Shown: positions 33,939-42,741 of the stretch, one piece after another
How positions within the stretch are numbered: the first letter of the stretch is position 1
Layout: every line of letters starts with the position of its first letter
DNA from: Culturomica sp.
GTDB lineage: Bacteria > Bacteroidota > Bacteroidia > Bacteroidales > Marinifilaceae
Length of the DNA: 64,000 bases
Assembly: GCA_031271755.1 (NCBI GenBank)
Contig: JAISVB010000052.1
Location: forward strand, 1-64,000
Direction: 5' to 3'
Translations under genes and position numbers: made by a program
Notes under the pieces: generated by a model
The model's input: only the letters and a program-made list of their open reading frames with translations
Database searches by the model: none
Told to the model about the DNA's origin: nothing

Positions 33939-35218
33939 CTGTCTGTATACGTCATCAGGTCCTGTCCGATGTCTTTTCTGAAATAACGACCCGAAAAATC
34001 GACCTGTTCCACTCCCCGGTACGCTCCTTCCAGCGCTTCCCGGATGCTCTTCCCATACGAACCGACGGCGATCACCCTTCCTCCGTTGGTCACAACTCCT
34101 TCCCCGGTTTGCTTAGTTCCCGCCTGAAAAACAAGGCACTCTCCGGTATCTCCGATCCGGATCGCATCGCCTTTCCGATAACTCTCCGGATAGCCCCCGG
34201 CCACCAACATCACCGTCACACAGGAACGGGGATCCGTTTCGAAGGCGGCTTCGGAGAGCGTTCCGCAGGCCGTAGCTTCAAAAAGCCGCAACAGGTCGGA
34301 AGAGATACGCGGTATCACAACCTCTGTTTCCGGATCCCCCATCCGGACGTTGTATTCGATCACCTTCGGCTCCCCCCCGCAGTTTATCAATCCGAAAAAG
34401 AGGAAGCCCTTGTAGTCGATCCCGTCTGCCCGGAGGCCGTTCACCGTCGGGGCGATGATCCGCTCCTCCACTTTGCGGTTGAATGCTTCGTCCGCAAAGG
34501 GTACCGGCGATACGGCTCCCATACCGCCTGTGTTCAGCCCCGTGTCCCCCTCTCCGATCCGTTTGTAATCCTTGGCCGACCCGAGTATTTTGTAATGAAT
34601 GCCGTCGGTCAAAGCAAAAACAGATATTTCAATACCGGAGAGGTACTCTTCGATGACCACCCGGCTGCTTGCTTTCCCGAATTTTCCGGCCAGCATCTCC
34701 TCCAGCTCCCGTTCCGCTTCCGGCAGGGAATTCAGGATCAGCACGCCTTTCCCGGCGGCTAATCCGTCCGCTTTCAGCACATACGGAGGGGTCAGGCCGC
34801 GCAGGAAACCTTTTCCTTCGTCGAGACTGTCGGCCGTAACAGTCCGGTAAGCCGCCGTCGGTATGTGGTGGCGGAACATAAATTCTTTGGCAAAATCCTT
34901 GCTTCCTTCCAACCGGGCGCCGGCCTTTCCCGGCCCGATGATCATCAGGTCGCCGAAACGGCCGTCCGCTTCCAGAAAATCCCGGATGCCTCCTGCCAAC
35001 GGCTCTTCCGGCCCGACCACCAGCAGGTCGATCCCCTCCTTTGCCACAAACTCCGCGATCCCGGGAAAGTCGTTCACGGCCAGATCCGGACTCCCGGCGA
35101 TCTCCGCCGTACCGGCGTTTCCCGGCGCTACGTACAGTTTCTCCAATCGATCGCTTTGCGCCATTTTCCAAGCCAGCGCATGCTCGCGCCCTCCGCTTCC
35201 CAACAACAATACCTTCAT
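33935..35218 (-). CDS. purD: Phosphoribosylamine--glycine ligase
   Basis: This 427-residue ATP-grasp enzyme makes glycinamide ribonucleotide, the second step of purine synthesis. Motifs: N-terminal 'VLLLGSGGREHALAWKMAQS', 'LLVVGPEEPLAGGIRDFLE', 'YVLKADGLAAGKGVLILNS' (ATP-grasp loop), 'VVIEEYLSGIEISVFALTDG', 'SAKDYKRIGEGDTGLNTGGM', 'GAVSPVP' and 'VIEYNVRMGDPETEVV'. Length is typical. It has its own promoter just inside the end of the upstream PKD gene and is followed by a coupled membrane-protein gene. purM lies on the other side of the giant PKD operon, at 49202. Confidence 0.96.
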   Translation of the reverse strand: MKVLLLGSGGREHALAWKMAQSDRLEKLYVAPGNAGTAEIAGSPDLAVNDFPGIAEFVAKEGIDLLVVGPEEPLAGGIRDFLEADGRFGDLMIIGPGKAGARLEGSKDFAKEFMFRHHIPTAAYRTVTADSLDEGKGFLRGLTPPYVLKADGLAAGKGVLILNSLPEAERELEEMLAGKFGKASSRVVIEEYLSGIEISVFALTDGIHYKILGSAKDYKRIGEGDTGLNTGGMGAVSPVPFADEAFNRKVEERIIAPTVNGLRADGIDYKGFLFFGLINCGGEPKVIEYNVRMGDPETEVVIPRISSDLLRLFEATACGTLSEAAFETDPRSCVTVMLVAGGYPESYRKGDAIRIGDTGECLVFQAGTKQTGEGVVTNGGRVIAVGSYGKSIREALEGAYRGVEQVDFSGRYFRKDIGQDLMTYTDR

Positions 35219-35243
35219 AATTTCATGTACATGGATTAATCTG

Positions 35244-35274
35244 CAAAAATAGAAATTTTCTATTCCCGGAGCAA
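35244..35274 (-). promoter_or_regulatory. Promoter of purD
   Basis: On the minus strand TTGC (35274-35271), a 19-base spacer and TATTTTTG (35251-35244) fit the -33/-7 pattern. The -33 element lies inside the last codons of the upstream giant gene, so purD can be transcribed on its own. Confidence 0.6.
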
Positions 35275-38200
35275 CAACACCGTTCCCTGTACGGTCTGGA
35301 CAACTCCGGAATCATTATTCTCTCCCGTCCAGACCGTATCGTCCAAAAAGATCGCCTTGGCCCGCCAGAGGTAAATTCCCTGCGGCATCCGCTCCCCGTT
35401 CGCACTGGTACCGTCCCATCCCCCGGAGGGTTTGCCGTTCTGCAACTCCCGTGTTTCCCAGATCTTGTTCTGGTATTGGTCGTATATCTCCAAATGGTAT
35501 TCGCTCAAACTCATGCCGATCCCGTTGAACAGGTTGTTCTTTTCGTTCCGGCTGTGCGGTATAAAGGTGTTGGGGAAGTGCAATCCCCGGAACAGTACCT
35601 TGTGTTCCAACCAGGCGGTATCCGGGCAACCGTACGCATTTTTCGCAACCAGTCCCATGACGTAGAGGCCGTTCTCGTCGTAATCCGCTTCCACACTCTC
35701 CGAAGAGTACAGCACATGCCCGTCGGGGAAGATCCAAAAGGACTCCGCCGCCTCTTCGGAACGGTTCAGGTACAGTACTTTTTCCGGTTTTCCTTTTGTG
35801 ACCTGTTTGCCGATGCCGGCCGACGGGAGCGGATAGACGGAAACTCCCCGTTCGTATTCGGATGTGCACCCTTTGTCCGTCTCCGCATAAATTTTCACGG
35901 TAAACTCCTGCTTCCGGTACGTATCGTTTATGTACCGGTACTCGCCTAAGGAACTCTGTCCGGGCTGATCGCCGAAATCCCACAACAAGGCGGCATGTCC
36001 CGTAACGGTGACTTCCGGTTTGTACAGGAAAGGCGAACAGGCGACCGTATCTTCCGGCAGGATGGCGACGATCGGTTTGTTGTATACTTCCACCGCCTGC
36101 ACCACAGAGGTGCGGCAGGCCGACATGTGAGCCGACACGCCGGTCAGCGTCACGTTGAATTTTCCGTACCCCGCGTAGCGGTGAACCAGGCTGTCCCGGG
36201 TATCCGTCCATCCATCCCCCAAATTCCAGTCCACTTTTTTCAGCACCTGATCCGATTGGTAGGAGAAATGGAAATCGCTCTCTTCACACAAGGCTTTTTC
36301 TCCCAGGATCGCCAACTGCGGCGGCGGGTAAACCGTGATCCTGTCCGTGATCGTATCAAAACCGCAACCGTTCTCGATCCAGAGGCGAACCGGATAGGTC
36401 CCCGCCTGCCGGTAGGCATGGCTGACATGCCAGAGGGAATCCCGGCTTCCGTCCCCGAAATCCCAATAGGTGTTCTCCACCAATGTCAGGGTATCGGTGG
36501 AGTTGTTCCGGAAGTGCAACTCCTCTCCCACGCAGGCGTATGTTTTTTCCGGGGTAAAGTGGGCAGAGAGGGTGCGCGGCTTGATGATCAGGGAGTCGGT
36601 GTGTACATCCCGCCCGCAGGGATTGATGGCGGTGAGGGTGATGTAGTATATGGCCGACCGGTCGGTCGTCGTAAATTCGTGGAACGGGTTGCGGATGTCC
36701 CCAAAAACCGTTCCGTCCCCCATGTCCCAACTGAACTTGCTCCGATTGCCGGTGGTGGTGTTCTGCACCTCGACCGGTACGGGCGAACACTCCCAACGGT
36801 GCTGCAATACAAAGGAGGCTTTGGGGCGGGAACCGACGTTTATAACGGTGTCCCAGGTGCTTTGCGTACATTTGTTCCCCACGGTAAAGGAGAGGGTAAA
36901 GGTGGTGTCCCAGGCTTCCGCGTCGTATATCCGGGGAGAAACCGGGAGCAGGGTGTCGCTTGTTGTCCCGTCGCCGTAATCCCACCGGAAAGTGAGGTAG
37001 TTGTGATCGTCGGCATAGGCCGTTTCGTCCACCGCGAGAACCGCTTCAAAAGGTCCGCACCCCGACAGGGAGTTGATGTCGAAGAGGGCGGGAGGCGCCA
37101 CGTTGATCACTTCGATCCGCCGGGGAGCGGCCGAATCCACACACCCGTGTACGGAAACCACTTCGGCGCGGATATCCCGGAAGCCATACCCCGTGTATGT
37201 GTGCAGGGTATTGCCGGTGTGCTCCCCGCCGGCGCCGTCCCCGAAGTCCCAGCGGAAGGTGTTTTCCGGCCGGTCGGGCTCCAACAGCACCTCCGTATGG
37301 ATACACGGTTGCGGATCCACGGCAAAGCCGGTCACGGGCAACGGATGCACGGTGACCACAGCGGTATCGGTATTGACGCAATGGTAGAGGTCGGCGTAGT
37401 GATAGACCACCGGGTAATCCCCTTCCGCAACCGCGGGGAATGCCCCGCCGGAGAGGGGATGATCCGCATAGGTCCAGTACCCTCCGGCCGGAGATTCGCC
37501 TGTCAGGGCCAGCGGTTCGTGGTTCAGGCACATCTGTTGCGAGTCGCCTGCGCTGACCCGCGGCAGGGGACGGACGTACACCTGCAAAGAGTCGGTCGCC
37601 AAACAGGAATGGTTCTGCAATTCGTAGATCACCGGGATCGTTCCTTCAAAATAGGGGGAAAAGTCCGGATCGAAGTAGTAGCCGTCCGGCCGGCGGATCA
37701 CATTCCCGGCAGTCGATCTCCAACGTCCGGTATCCGGGGAGGCGGTCAGCCGGAAAGGCTCCGTCCGCACGCAAACCGCCGTATCGGCCGGCAAGGTGAC
37801 CGGAATAAATTCGTCCACCCGGACGATAAAAGCCGCCGTACCGGGCTGCGAGCAATTGTTCCGGTAGGTAACCTGCACCTTGTACTCCCCGGCGGGGAAA
37901 CGGATGTCGGGGTAGAACTGCGAAGAGTTAAAATGTTCGATATCTTCGTTCGGCGTCACGCTCCACTCGGCAAAATACGGGGCATCGTTGTTTTCATTGA
38001 CCGTCACGCGGTCTGCCGCCCGGAATACGAACGGTTCGCAAACGCCGGAGATGTCCCGCACATCGATCTCCGGAACGGAAAACGCCCGGATGGTCAAGGT
38101 CGTGTCGTCCGTACCGCAGAGGTTCTCAACGGCCAATGTAACGTCGTAAGATCCGGTCTCGGAAAGCTCCAGTTCCGGTTCTGCCGCCGTCGCTCCGCCA

Positions 38201-41200
38201 CCCGTCAGCTTCCAGCCTCCGCCCGATGCGGTTCGCGGCGCCACCGACCATCGATAAGTTAAGGAATCCCCTTCCGACCGGTTAACCAACCAGGGCTTGT
38301 CGGAGAGGCAATGCATCGTATCCGTTTCAAATACCGCCCGGAACTTTCCGTCCAGCACATTGATGCGGCTTTTAGACTCCATCCACGGAGCAGGCCCGCA
38401 TTGTGTCGTTGCCTCCAACTTCACGGTGTACTGATTATGCTGCGAAAAGGTGATAACCGGAAATTCCGTATCCTGCGCCCCGTTCTGAAAAGAGACGCCG
38501 GTCGATGGCTGCACATCCCAGTAATAACTTACATGGTTGTTTTTCAGGTCTGTATATTCTATGTACTCTTTCAGGTCGACGGTTGCAGCGCCGGCGCAGA
38601 GCGACTGCATCCGCTCCTTCAGATCGATATCGGGAACACCCCGGACGGTGACCGGCCAACTGACCGTTTTGCGGTTGCAGGTACCGTCGATAGTGAGGGT
38701 GACCGTGTACTCCCCGTAACGGTCAAACCGGATGACAGACGCCTGCCGGTCCTTTCCTGTTCCCTGCGTAAAAGCGTAGTAGGTATCCGTCCCGTCGGTT
38801 CCGCCGGTTCGCTCCACCTCCCAATGCCACTTCAACCCCTGACCGGTGCTCAGGTTGCGGAAATGGAGCTCGGTTCCTTCGCAAATGTCGGTGCTCCCCG
38901 CCGGCTCGGCGTTAATAACGATGGCCGTATCGTATACCGTAAAGTTTCCCCGTGCCTGTAAAAAATTCTCTTCGCACCCCACAGACGAGAGGGAGGCCCG
39001 GACGACATACTCTCCCTTTTTCTTAAAGTCTATTTGCGGGTAGAGGGTGTTTACATCTGCTCCGTTCGTATAATCATAACCGTCGGGAGGGGTAGCGCCG
39101 ACAGCCGTGATCTCCCACGTCACTTCCTGTCGGTTGTTGTACCAGACGTACGATACGTACTCCGAAAGATCCACTACGCCCGGACAGATCGCCGTATCCC
39201 GGAGGCGGACTTCCGGGCTTTTCCGCGTTGTAACGGTGACCGTTGAATCCAGCGTTCCGCAGTAGCCGCTGACCTCTCCCCGCACCCGGTAGGTTCCCCA
39301 GGTATTGAATTGTATTTTGGTGACCGATTGATCGTTGCCATATTCCAGAAATGCAAAATCCCCGGAAGGATCCTCCGGAACTACGCTCCATTGGTATAAC
39401 AGGGGATCGTCCTCGGCAGACTTCCCCGTCATGGAAAAGGCTAAATTATCCCCTTCGCACAGGGCGGTTTCCAACGCCTCCAAACTCAGGGTCATGGCGG
39501 AATTCCGCACTTTGACCGTGTCCTTCCTTTCCTGCACTGCTCCGTCGGTCGAACAACCGACCCCGGCCAGCTTAACGGTAAAGATATAGGTGCCGGGATC
39601 GCGGAATTGAATGACCGGATAGGCCGAAGTCGCACCGGTACCGCCGATGTATTCAAATCCCGTCGACGGTGTTACGCTCCACTGCGCCTGTTCCGGGTTG
39701 TTGTAGAAATTATAAATCGTATAGTTCCGGAAATCCATGATCTCGTCCGGACATACCGCCGATTTTAGCGCTAAATGGGCAAGATGGGGTTCTTTCCGCA
39801 CGTGTACGCGAATTGTCGTATCCACGGCATTACAAACGACGGAAAGGCGCAATCGGACGTCGTAATCCCCGAATTTATCGAACCGGATGACGGGACCGGA
39901 CGACGATTGGTTCCCGTCGACAAAAGCCGTGTTGGACATGGGAGAAAGGCTCCAGGCATGTTTCAGGTTCTGCCCCGCAGAGGTGCTGGTAAAGGAAACG
40001 GTTCCCCCTTCGCAAATATCGGTCATTGTAGAGGTCAAATTCCGGACTATTTTGGGATCCAGCACCCGGAGGCTGGCCGTACGGGTCAAGCTGCCCGCAG
40101 GGCATCCCACCGTTTTCAGCGCCACCGTCACAGTGTAATCCCCGGGGGTATCGAAATCCGGCACGGGATACTCGGAGGCGGGGCCGGTACCCGACGCGTA
40201 GACAAAACCCGTATTGGGCATTCCGCCGTCGCGGGTGATGGTCCACTCCGGAGCCGGAGTGTTCCCGTTCCAGACATAGCGCACATAAGACTGTAAATTT
40301 AAACGGGGCGGGCAAATCTCCGCCGGAATATCCAATTGGGTTACCTCCGGGTCTTTGCGGACGGTAATGATCGTATCCTTCCGGTCATTGGAACAATCGT
40401 TCTCTACGTAAAGAGAAACTCGGTAAGTTCCGTAATCGGGAAAGGTGATTCCCGGATGTATTGTCCCCTGAGCAGGTGAAGCAGGCGCTCTCCTGCCGTC
40501 CAACGACACAACGCTCCAGCGGAATGGTTTCGACACATCCCCGGAACTCTTGTTGGTAAATGTCAACGCAGTACCCGCACAGATCGTATCCGCGGGAACC
40601 GTGAAATCCGCCTTCACCCGCTCAATCACCAGGATGGACTCTGTAGTCGAGTCCGCAGCACAAGCGTAGCTGTTATTGGTGGCTATCAATTTGATGTTGT
40701 AGGAACCCGGTTCTCCGAATTCAATGTCCGGCTGATATTCATTCGAGGTCGTTCCGTCGGAAAACACCCATTTCCATTTGATCTGGGTCGGCTCACAATC
40801 CTCTCCCGTACCTCCGGATGTCAGGTTGCGGAGATGCGCCTTTTCAAAAGTACACAATTTCCCTCCGGCCAATTGGTCAAACGAAAATTTCGCGTTTATC
40901 GGTTCGGCCACGTATTCCTGATTCGTGGCGTCCCGCGAAAAACATGCGTTTTGTACCGTAAGCTTAATCGTAAAATTCTCTTTCGACGATCCCGGATGCC
41001 ACGGATGGCAATAGGACATATTATACGTATGTGTCACCTTCCCGCCCGATGTTTTCAGTTCCTGTACGGTATAGGTTTGAATAGGCGTACCATCATCGAA
41101 ATCAATAGAATACTTTTCTGTAAAAGCTTCGTCCGCCATATTGACCACATAGGTGATCTCACTGCCTAAACATCTGGCATTGGGATCCACAATGGCCAAA

Positions 41201-41586
41201 TTGGATGTCGGCCTGTTATAAGCTTTGAGCGAATACGTTCTGCTGACAACATCACCTCCTTTTGTCCGGCCCGAAAAAACGACCTGATACTCGGCTGAGC
41301 CATGATAGGTGTGTGCAACTCCGCTTTTTAACGCTGCTACCGTCAAAGCATTCTCACTGTTCCCATCCCCAAATTCCACTGAAAAAGAGCCATCCTCAAA
41401 ATCGGTTAAATCTGCATTTCCGGGAACAGAGAAACGGGTTGCGAACTCACTCCCGGATGATTGGCAAAACAGGAAGTTGTTCTCCTCCTGCAACACCAAT
41501 TTGTCGGCCTGCGCAAAAACCGCCCGTCCCTTCCCGAAAAGCAGCAGGAAGAGCAACATAACCGGTAAACAGTGCTTCGCGCTCAT
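35260..41586 (-). CDS. Giant PKD-repeat surface protein with T9SS type B sorting domain (distal copy)
   Basis: I place the start at the ATG at 41586 (MSAKHCLPVMLLFLLLFGKG), a clean signal peptide 19 bases after the PorP/SprF stop; the open frame runs 65 codons farther but overlaps that gene. The 2108-residue protein is a chain of PKD-like domains. WxFGDG-type strands include 'FRWDFGDGAGGE', 'FRWDYGDGTTSD', 'FSWDMGDGTVFGD' and 'TYWDFGDGSRDS'. Many degenerate modules with 'WSVTP'-like strands and 'FDKFGDYDVRLRLS' precede them. The C-terminus 'FPNTFIPHSRNEKNNLFNGI', 'LEIYDQYQNKIWETREL', 'GWDGTSANGERMPQGIYLWR' is the gliding-motility-associated type B domain. It is likely T9SS-exported and surface-attached. 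Confidence 0.92.
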   Translation of the reverse strand: MSAKHCLPVMLLFLLLFGKGRAVFAQADKLVLQEENNFLFCQSSGSEFATRFSVPGNADLTDFEDGSFSVEFGDGNSENALTVAALKSGVAHTYHGSAEYQVVFSGRTKGGDVVSRTYSLKAYNRPTSNLAIVDPNARCLGSEITYVVNMADEAFTEKYSIDFDDGTPIQTYTVQELKTSGGKVTHTYNMSYCHPWHPGSSKENFTIKLTVQNACFSRDATNQEYVAEPINAKFSFDQLAGGKLCTFEKAHLRNLTSGGTGEDCEPTQIKWKWVFSDGTTSNEYQPDIEFGEPGSYNIKLIATNNSYACAADSTTESILVIERVKADFTVPADTICAGTALTFTNKSSGDVSKPFRWSVVSLDGRRAPASPAQGTIHPGITFPDYGTYRVSLYVENDCSNDRKDTIITVRKDPEVTQLDIPAEICPPRLNLQSYVRYVWNGNTPAPEWTITRDGGMPNTGFVYASGTGPASEYPVPDFDTPGDYTVTVALKTVGCPAGSLTRTASLRVLDPKIVRNLTSTMTDICEGGTVSFTSTSAGQNLKHAWSLSPMSNTAFVDGNQSSSGPVIRFDKFGDYDVRLRLSVVCNAVDTTIRVHVRKEPHLAHLALKSAVCPDEIMDFRNYTIYNFYNNPEQAQWSVTPSTGFEYIGGTGATSAYPVIQFRDPGTYIFTVKLAGVGCSTDGAVQERKDTVKVRNSAMTLSLEALETALCEGDNLAFSMTGKSAEDDPLLYQWSVVPEDPSGDFAFLEYGNDQSVTKIQFNTWGTYRVRGEVSGYCGTLDSTVTVTTRKSPEVRLRDTAICPGVVDLSEYVSYVWYNNRQEVTWEITAVGATPPDGYDYTNGADVNTLYPQIDFKKKGEYVVRASLSSVGCEENFLQARGNFTVYDTAIVINAEPAGSTDICEGTELHFRNLSTGQGLKWHWEVERTGGTDGTDTYYAFTQGTGKDRQASVIRFDRYGEYTVTLTIDGTCNRKTVSWPVTVRGVPDIDLKERMQSLCAGAATVDLKEYIEYTDLKNNHVSYYWDVQPSTGVSFQNGAQDTEFPVITFSQHNQYTVKLEATTQCGPAPWMESKSRINVLDGKFRAVFETDTMHCLSDKPWLVNRSEGDSLTYRWSVAPRTASGGGWKLTGGGATAAEPELELSETGSYDVTLAVENLCGTDDTTLTIRAFSVPEIDVRDISGVCEPFVFRAADRVTVNENNDAPYFAEWSVTPNEDIEHFNSSQFYPDIRFPAGEYKVQVTYRNNCSQPGTAAFIVRVDEFIPVTLPADTAVCVRTEPFRLTASPDTGRWRSTAGNVIRRPDGYYFDPDFSPYFEGTIPVIYELQNHSCLATDSLQVYVRPLPRVSAGDSQQMCLNHEPLALTGESPAGGYWTYADHPLSGGAFPAVAEGDYPVVYHYADLYHCVNTDTAVVTVHPLPVTGFAVDPQPCIHTEVLLEPDRPENTFRWDFGDGAGGEHTGNTLHTYTGYGFRDIRAEVVSVHGCVDSAAPRRIEVINVAPPALFDINSLSGCGPFEAVLAVDETAYADDHNYLTFRWDYGDGTTSDTLLPVSPRIYDAEAWDTTFTLSFTVGNKCTQSTWDTVINVGSRPKASFVLQHRWECSPVPVEVQNTTTGNRSKFSWDMGDGTVFGDIRNPFHEFTTTDRSAIYYITLTAINPCGRDVHTDSLIIKPRTLSAHFTPEKTYACVGEELHFRNNSTDTLTLVENTYWDFGDGSRDSLWHVSHAYRQAGTYPVRLWIENGCGFDTITDRITVYPPPQLAILGEKALCEESDFHFSYQSDQVLKKVDWNLGDGWTDTRDSLVHRYAGYGKFNVTLTGVSAHMSACRTSVVQAVEVYNKPIVAILPEDTVACSPFLYKPEVTVTGHAALLWDFGDQPGQSSLGEYRYINDTYRKQEFTVKIYAETDKGCTSEYERGVSVYPLPSAGIGKQVTKGKPEKVLYLNRSEEAAESFWIFPDGHVLYSSESVEADYDENGLYVMGLVAKNAYGCPDTAWLEHKVLFRGLHFPNTFIPHSRNEKNNLFNGIGMSLSEYHLEIYDQYQNKIWETRELQNGKPSGGWDGTSANGERMPQGIYLWRAKAIFLDDTVWTGENNDSGVVQTVQGTVLLLRE

Positions 41587-41605
41587 AGCTCTTTTTGTGT
41601 CGTGA

Positions 41606-42730
41606 TCAATACCGGAACGTTCGCGGCCGTTTACCCCGCAATCCCCGGCGGTTGGAACTTGCAGGGATGTGGTTGTCGAAACGCGCCACACACCGCTGGG
41701 GGGTGTATTTGTAATACCAGTGCAGGGAGATGGAGTGGCTGGTGTTTTTGTACATGGTTCCCTGGTGGGCAGGCAGTTCAAAGGTATACCCCAACTTCCA
41801 TCCCTGTTCCGTACCTCGCCAGAAATTTACTCCCAAACTCAGCAACATCGTGCCGATGTTCAACCCTTCGTACTGATCGCTCCGAAAACCCAAACCGAAC
41901 ATGCCGATGCGCTCCTCTTCCCATGCCACACCGAACTGGATGTTCTTCATCACCGATTGCATATCCATCATCAGGTAAGGCGAAAGGGTCGTTTGCAGTT
42001 CGTAGCCGATCAGGAAAGGGTGTGTGTACGAAAGATAGCCGGAAAAACGCCGGTGCAATAAATTTTCCTGCGAAGAGACCGAGCCGTGCTCCGATAAAAA
42101 GGATTGGGTCGATTCAATGATGTGGTAGACCGAAAAACCGTACTCCAAACTGGAAACTCCTTTAAAGCCGGTATTAAAGTCTGTTCTCCCGTAAATACCC
42201 GAAGCGACGTCGAACAGCGTCACATTGTCGGTGTAGAACTCGATCAGCTCCGGGGAGACCTGCAACACCAAACCGTAGTAAGGGTCGTACTGGTCGCCCA
42301 GGCGCACCCGGTTCGGATCCAGACTTTTCAAATAGATCATCGGTTGGATGCCGAACTGCAGGACAGTGGAACGGGAAGCCTTGATCCGGGTGGAGAGGGA
42401 GAGTCCCAACGAATTTGTCACATACATCAACGACTTCTCCTGATCCCGCTGGTAAAAGAGGGAGATCCCCCCCAATCCCAGGGTTCGCTGTTCCCGGAAC
42501 GGATAGTCGGCGGATACGAAATAACTCCTGAAATCCAACGGTTTGCTCCAAAATGCCCGCCGCATCCCCACATTCACGCTCATCAACCCTTCGAATCCGC
42601 TGTATCCGGGATTGTTGAAGGATTTCCACATAAAAGGGTGCGGTAATTTTGAATCCTGTGCGCTCCCCCGCCCGGCGGATCCCAGCAGGCAAACCGCTGT
42701 CAACACCACAAATATCCATGCCTTACACAT
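41606..42730 (-). CDS. PorP/SprF family type IX secretion membrane protein
   Basis: This 374-residue predicted outer-membrane barrel has a signal peptide (VVLTAVCLLGSAGRGSAQ). The family N-terminal block reads 'HPFMWKSFNNPGYSGFEGLM', matching the NP.Y.G motif of PorP/SprF, then 'FVSADYPFREQRTLGLGGIS' and amphipathic strands such as 'LYSSTL'-free 'GVSSLEYGFSVYHIIEST'. It sits between two giant PKD cargo genes in one minus-strand operon (11 bases after one, 19 bases before the other). SprF-type proteins are needed for surface localisation of a cognate large adhesin in other Bacteroidota; here it could serve both flanking proteins (inference). Confidence 0.9.
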   Translation of the reverse strand: MCKAWIFVVLTAVCLLGSAGRGSAQDSKLPHPFMWKSFNNPGYSGFEGLMSVNVGMRRAFWSKPLDFRSYFVSADYPFREQRTLGLGGISLFYQRDQEKSLMYVTNSLGLSLSTRIKASRSTVLQFGIQPMIYLKSLDPNRVRLGDQYDPYYGLVLQVSPELIEFYTDNVTLFDVASGIYGRTDFNTGFKGVSSLEYGFSVYHIIESTQSFLSEHGSVSSQENLLHRRFSGYLSYTHPFLIGYELQTTLSPYLMMDMQSVMKNIQFGVAWEEERIGMFGLGFRSDQYEGLNIGTMLLSLGVNFWRGTEQGWKLGYTFELPAHQGTMYKNTSHSISLHWYYKYTPQRCVARFDNHIPASSNRRGLRGKRPRTFRY

Positions 42731-42741
42731 CGCTCATCTCC

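Noticed and set aside
35995..38262. 755-codon plus-strand open frame
   Set aside because: Fully antisense to the PKD repeat region of the giant protein, where regular strong-strand codon usage leaves long frames open on the other strand. Its Arg/Gly/Val-rich product has no recognisable domain.
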